Assembly (NCBI GenBank): GCA_021613535.1
Contig: CP075495.1
Coordinates: forward strand, 3,658,001 to 3,722,000
Length of the DNA stretch: 64,000 bases
Reading direction: 5' to 3'
From: Adineta vaga
Taxonomy: Eukaryota > Rotifera
Shown here: in pieces, positions 60,401-64,000 of the stretch
How the letters are laid out: each line of letters begins with the position of its first letter
Position numbering within the stretch: position 1 is the stretch's first letter
Notes under the pieces: model-generated
Database searches by the model: none
What the model was told of the DNA's origin: nothing
What the model saw: only the letters and a program-made list of their open reading frames with translations
Made by a program: the position numbers and the translations under genes

Positions 60401-63400
60401 GGACACTTTTCTCGTTAAAATCAATCCAATTGGTGGCCGTCGTAATGCCGTGTAAAAGATTTGAATTTGAAAATATACTGTCTTTATTGATTGTTTTTTC
60501 TCCTAACCGATTTTAGTCTTCGTGGTGTTACATTGAACGTTGCTGCTCGTGATGGTTATGCTGATAGTGCTCCAACAGTCGAATCGTGCAGTTGTCCAGC
60601 TAATTATACTGGTACATCATGTGAAAAATGTGCCCAAGGTTATGGTCGTCCACATCCATTAGTCGGTATCTATTTGGGACAATGTTGGTCATGCCGATCA
60701 TTATGTCATGAACGATCTGATCAATGCGATCGTGAAACAGGCAAATGTTCAGTATGTATTTTTTTTCTATTACGCGAGATTTACAATGAGATTTTTTTGT
60801 GATCTATTTTTAATAGAACTGTCAAGGAAACAGTGAAGGTGATCGTTGTGAACGATGTCATGCAGGTTATGTTCTTGATCCACGTAGCAATCAATGTACA
60901 CGAGAAGATCAATATGTACCATGTAAGAACTATTGCCAGTTGTATTCGAAAATAAAATATTTCTTTTAGATCCAGGATCTGAAGGTACAGGCTCACGAGG
61001 CTCGTACTTTATTGGAGAACGACCATATGGTGGAGAAGGTTCAACACCATTACGTATTGTTTTGGATAGCAATCAACCAGAACAACGTATTCCACTTCAA
61101 ATTCTCGTATGTATTTCTCAAAATAAAAACATAAGACTCTATTTGATTCTTATTTTAGAATATTCAACCACAATCAGTTGTCTGGGGTCGCACCGATGGT
61201 CGACCATTACCAAGTGGTGTGTTTCAAGAAAATAATGATCTCGTCATTCGAAATCCATCGAATGAACAATCTGGAAATTACGTTTGCACAATCACTCATC
61301 CTGACGGTACTATTGAACGAATTCCTGTTTACTTAGATTATCCAGGTCAGGGATATCCTGGTGACAAACCTCAACCTGTTACTGGTAAGTTTCAATAAAA
61401 TAGAATGTGTATGATCGAAGATATGTTAATGATTACAACAGATTCGCAAACGACTAAACGGAAAGGTTATCTTAATTGATGTTGTCCTATCCTTTTATCT
61501 AGTGATTGTATTGTCCTCCTTATAGAGAAAAATCCACGAAGTTACACTCCGATTTTAAACTTTCTTCTTACACTTGTTTTTAGGTGGTCTACCGCATATC
61601 TCTATTCAACCGCGTGTCATCAATTTGAAAGAAGGTCAACGTATGATTGTTCAATATACAGTTGGTGTATGTTAAATCAATCAAGTTTTTTTACATTTAC
61701 AAAACGATCGTTTTCTTCTTCTTCATTTCATTTAGTCACATGAACCCATTGAAGTTACTTGGGAAAAATTAACTGATCAAGGTTATCAACCAATCCCATC
61801 ATTATTTACTGTTGAACCTAATCGTCTTGTTCTTCAACGTGCTACACCTGATGCAGCTGGTACTTATCGAGTTGTTGTTCGTAATTCACATGGTGAAGAT
61901 AAACAAGAATTACGTATTAATGTTGAACCACGACGTGGTCGAAATCGTGGACCTCAAGTTCGTTTTCCACAAAGTCAATATGAAATTGGATATGGTGAGG
62001 TCGTCGACATTGCACCAAATATTGCAGTAAAACGAATTTAAAATTATTTCTGAATTATATTTAAACGAAATTTCAATTCTAAATTATAGGGAGCTAGTGG
62101 AGCAACAATTGTCTGGTCAAAAGATGGTTCAACCAATTTACCTCAAGGTGTAACTGCTCGTGATGATGGTTTCTTACGTATTGAAGGTCATTCACAAGAT
62201 GTTGCCGGACAATATAGTCTTGATGTAACAAATGCTCGTGGTCGTATATCAACACCACTTGTTGTTCGTTGGAAAGACGCATGTAAGAATATATTTTAAA
62301 AAAATGAATACAAACAAACTAAAATAAAAAGATTCTATCTTTGTAGCAAATAATTCGTATCGAAGACGAAGAACAAGAATAAAACTGCATAAAAACTAAA
62401 CGACTATTTACAAAACTTGACTACTTTTTTCCGTAGATAATTCCTTTAGTGAAGTCCCTTTTGTATACCCGTGCTTTATTTATTAAGAAAATTTATTTCC
62501 TCGTAGAGCTATATTTTATTAAAATATAAATTATATATTTATTTATTTATCTATTTTTTGAATATTTTAGCAAGTCAACAGGGTCAACAGGGTCAACAGG
62601 GTCAACATGGTAAGTAATATATATATATCTATATATATAGTTTATTATGTTTTATGATTCGCTTCTGCTTTTGTTTAACCTTTTAATCGCCTACATTTGC
62701 TTTTGCTTATTAATTACTTAACTAATAGCTAATCAATATCGACGAGTTCAATGGAATGTTCATCAACTTGATTTGAATGAAGGACATCGTCTTGAAGCTA
62801 TTTGTCGAACAGATGTTGATCCATCTACACTTCAGTTAGATGTTACACGTCATAATCGACAACAACGTGAACGTGTACCACTTGGTCTCTCATTTTCTAA
62901 TGGCTATCTTTCATTAGCTGCTGTTACAAAACAAGATGATGGTCTTGAATTCATCTGTTCATCAGGAGATAATTCTGATATTCTAATACTTCATGTTCGC
63001 TCATCGAGTAATGCTTTTGCAATTCTAATTCTATCATTTGCTTGCTTTGCGCATGTTTAATAGTTAACAAAAATTTTCCTTTTTTCTTAAAGCAAATACC
63101 AATGATTTTTTTCTTCGTTACAGGTGCTGATGGTCAAGATCATCAACGTAGTTATATTCAAGTTTATCTTCAATCACGTGATGAACAAAGTCATCAAGTC
63201 GGACGTGATATTTACTTACAATGTACCGTTCAAGGAAGTGTTGAACGTCCATATGAATTCTCATTTACTAAAGATGGTCGACCATTAGAAAATAGTAAGC
63301 ACATTTTATTGATCTACAATGAAAAAATATATGTCTTCTTCTATTTTAATAGATGTCGAAGTACATCCTGATGGTTTATTACTTATTCGTAATGCTCAAG

Positions 63401-64000
63401 CTCAAGATGCTGGTCGTTATCGGTAAGATATATCTTTCTAAGAACTAATTCAAAATGAAATTGTTTTCTCAAATATTGTAGATGTGAAGTTAACTTCCCA
63501 CGTACACCAGAAGCTGGTACACAAGAAAGTAGTTATGATCTTCGTCTTGATGGTGCTTCAGCAAGTGGTTATGAACAAAATTATCAACATGGCGGTGATC
63601 ATGGACAACAAAGTGGACATGTTGAAGTCACTGTTGAACCATCCGAAGTAACTCTTCAACGTGGTCAAAAAGCAACAATTACATGTCGAGTTAAAGGTGC
63701 TGATCAATACAAAGTAACATGGGGTCAATATGCACATGATACAAGTCTTCCTAGTTTCGCTCGTGTACGTATTTCTATCATAGTTTTGAATTAATCTATC
63801 ATGTTTTTTTTTCTTCTATAATTTACATATTAATAGCAAGAAGGAAATGATGTTATCATTGCTCCTACTGCTGATACACCTGATTCTCAGACGTATTTTC
63901 AATGTCAAGTTGATATCCCAGGTCAAGGTCAACCAAATACTGCTTATGCACCGGTCAATATTCAAGGTGGAGATCAATCAAGTAAGAAGAAGAAGAAGAG
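54409..64000 (+). CDS. HSPG2: perlecan-like basement-membrane proteoglycan, 5' part, continues past window end
   Basis: A secreted modular protein in 30 or more small exons. It opens with a signal peptide ([20 protein letters not shown]), then an LDL-receptor class A module (54733-54840). Next comes a Thr/Ala/Glu/Asp-rich linker with an 18-residue repeat (55473-55800) and an acidic stretch ([20 protein letters not shown]) whose Ser-Gly pairs suit glycosaminoglycan attachment. It continues with two Ig domains (about 56830-57940), three LDLa modules (58110-58900; for example [16 protein letters not shown]) and a third Ig (58960-59270). Laminin-type EGF modules follow ([30 protein letters not shown]), then one laminin IV domain (about 59900-60600), more laminin EGF ([12 protein letters not shown]) and a run of Ig domains to the window end. 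This order (acidic SG region, LDLa, Ig, laminin IV/EGF, Ig array) is that of perlecan/UNC-52. Domain V lies outside the window. Phase-1 introns separate most modules. Confidence 0.93.
55473..55800 (+). repeat. 54-bp in-frame tandem repeat inside the perlecan-like gene
   Basis: Units start at 55503, 55557, 55611, 55665, 55719 and 55773 (last partial), with a half unit before. Each encodes GTGATTDAA(G/D)ATEAIEAD. Units differ at only a few positions (G/D, A/V), which indicates recent amplification or homogenisation. The array falls in the linker between the first LDLa module and the acidic Ser-Gly stretch. Confidence 0.97.
62347..62399 (+). other. possible alternative terminal exon of the perlecan-like gene
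   Basis: A TTTGTAG acceptor is followed by sequence that, joined in the correct phase to the exon ending at 62281, reads [17 protein letters not shown] and stops. The main path instead splices to the exon at 62571 ([12 protein letters not shown]). If used, it would give a short secreted isoform ending in a basic tail after the middle Ig domains. Confidence 0.3.

Overview
The window is animal nuclear DNA, most likely from a bdelloid rotifer (Adineta/Rotaria type). It is clearly AT-rich. Genes are compact and interrupted by many very short GT-AG introns (mostly about 45-70 bp). The gene content is metazoan: perlecan, ferroportin, Speedy/RINGO, TBC1D25 and an aspartate-glutamate carrier. It also includes a methyl-end fatty-acid desaturase, which vertebrates lack. 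Many initiator ATGs lie a few bases behind a splice-acceptor-like YAG, which fits the spliced-leader trans-splicing known in rotifers. The species assignment is an inference; I saw no rRNA, tRNA or mitochondrial marker.

Layout. 1-8468 (minus): two tandem class-V-like P4-ATPase (phospholipid flippase) genes, one cut by the window edge, sharing a patchwork of near-identical and diverged blocks. 9848-10798 (minus): an intronless rhodopsin-family GPCR. 12247-14042: an acidic unknown gene head-to-head with ribosomal protein RPL35A. 14286-17209 (minus): an HspQ/YccV-domain membrane protein followed 188 bp later by ACTR6, whose reading frame is broken once. 18621-19743 (minus): two small GYCPPPP/His-rich proteins. 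20260-25679 (minus): F-box-like protein, TBC1D25 and a LEPROT/VPS55 protein in tandem. 26595-30474 (plus): PP1 catalytic subunit and a Speedy/RINGO CDK activator. 31310-35068 (minus): methyl-end desaturase and ferroportin, 245 bp apart. 35556-38192 (plus): SLC25A12/13-type carrier. 38530-39879 (minus): putative glycosyltransferase. 42291-45901 (minus): two poorly characterised genes, one coiled-coil with a tentative DUF4795-like segment. 47798-49249 (plus): GT61-type glycosyltransferase. 49686-50297 (plus): small basic protein whose first exon copies the Src-type myristoylation start. 54409-64000 (plus): perlecan-like proteoglycan, running off the window end.

Functional themes are membrane lipid handling (flippases, desaturase), iron export, vesicle/autophagy traffic (TBC1D25, VPS55 family), cell-cycle control (PP1, Speedy), mitochondrial exchange and extracellular matrix. 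Nothing suggests a single pathway cluster. Several tight same-strand pairs look like operon candidates in a trans-splicing organism. Gene-free spacers of 1-4 kb hold microsatellites, a long polypyrimidine tract and, at most, decayed transposon ends.
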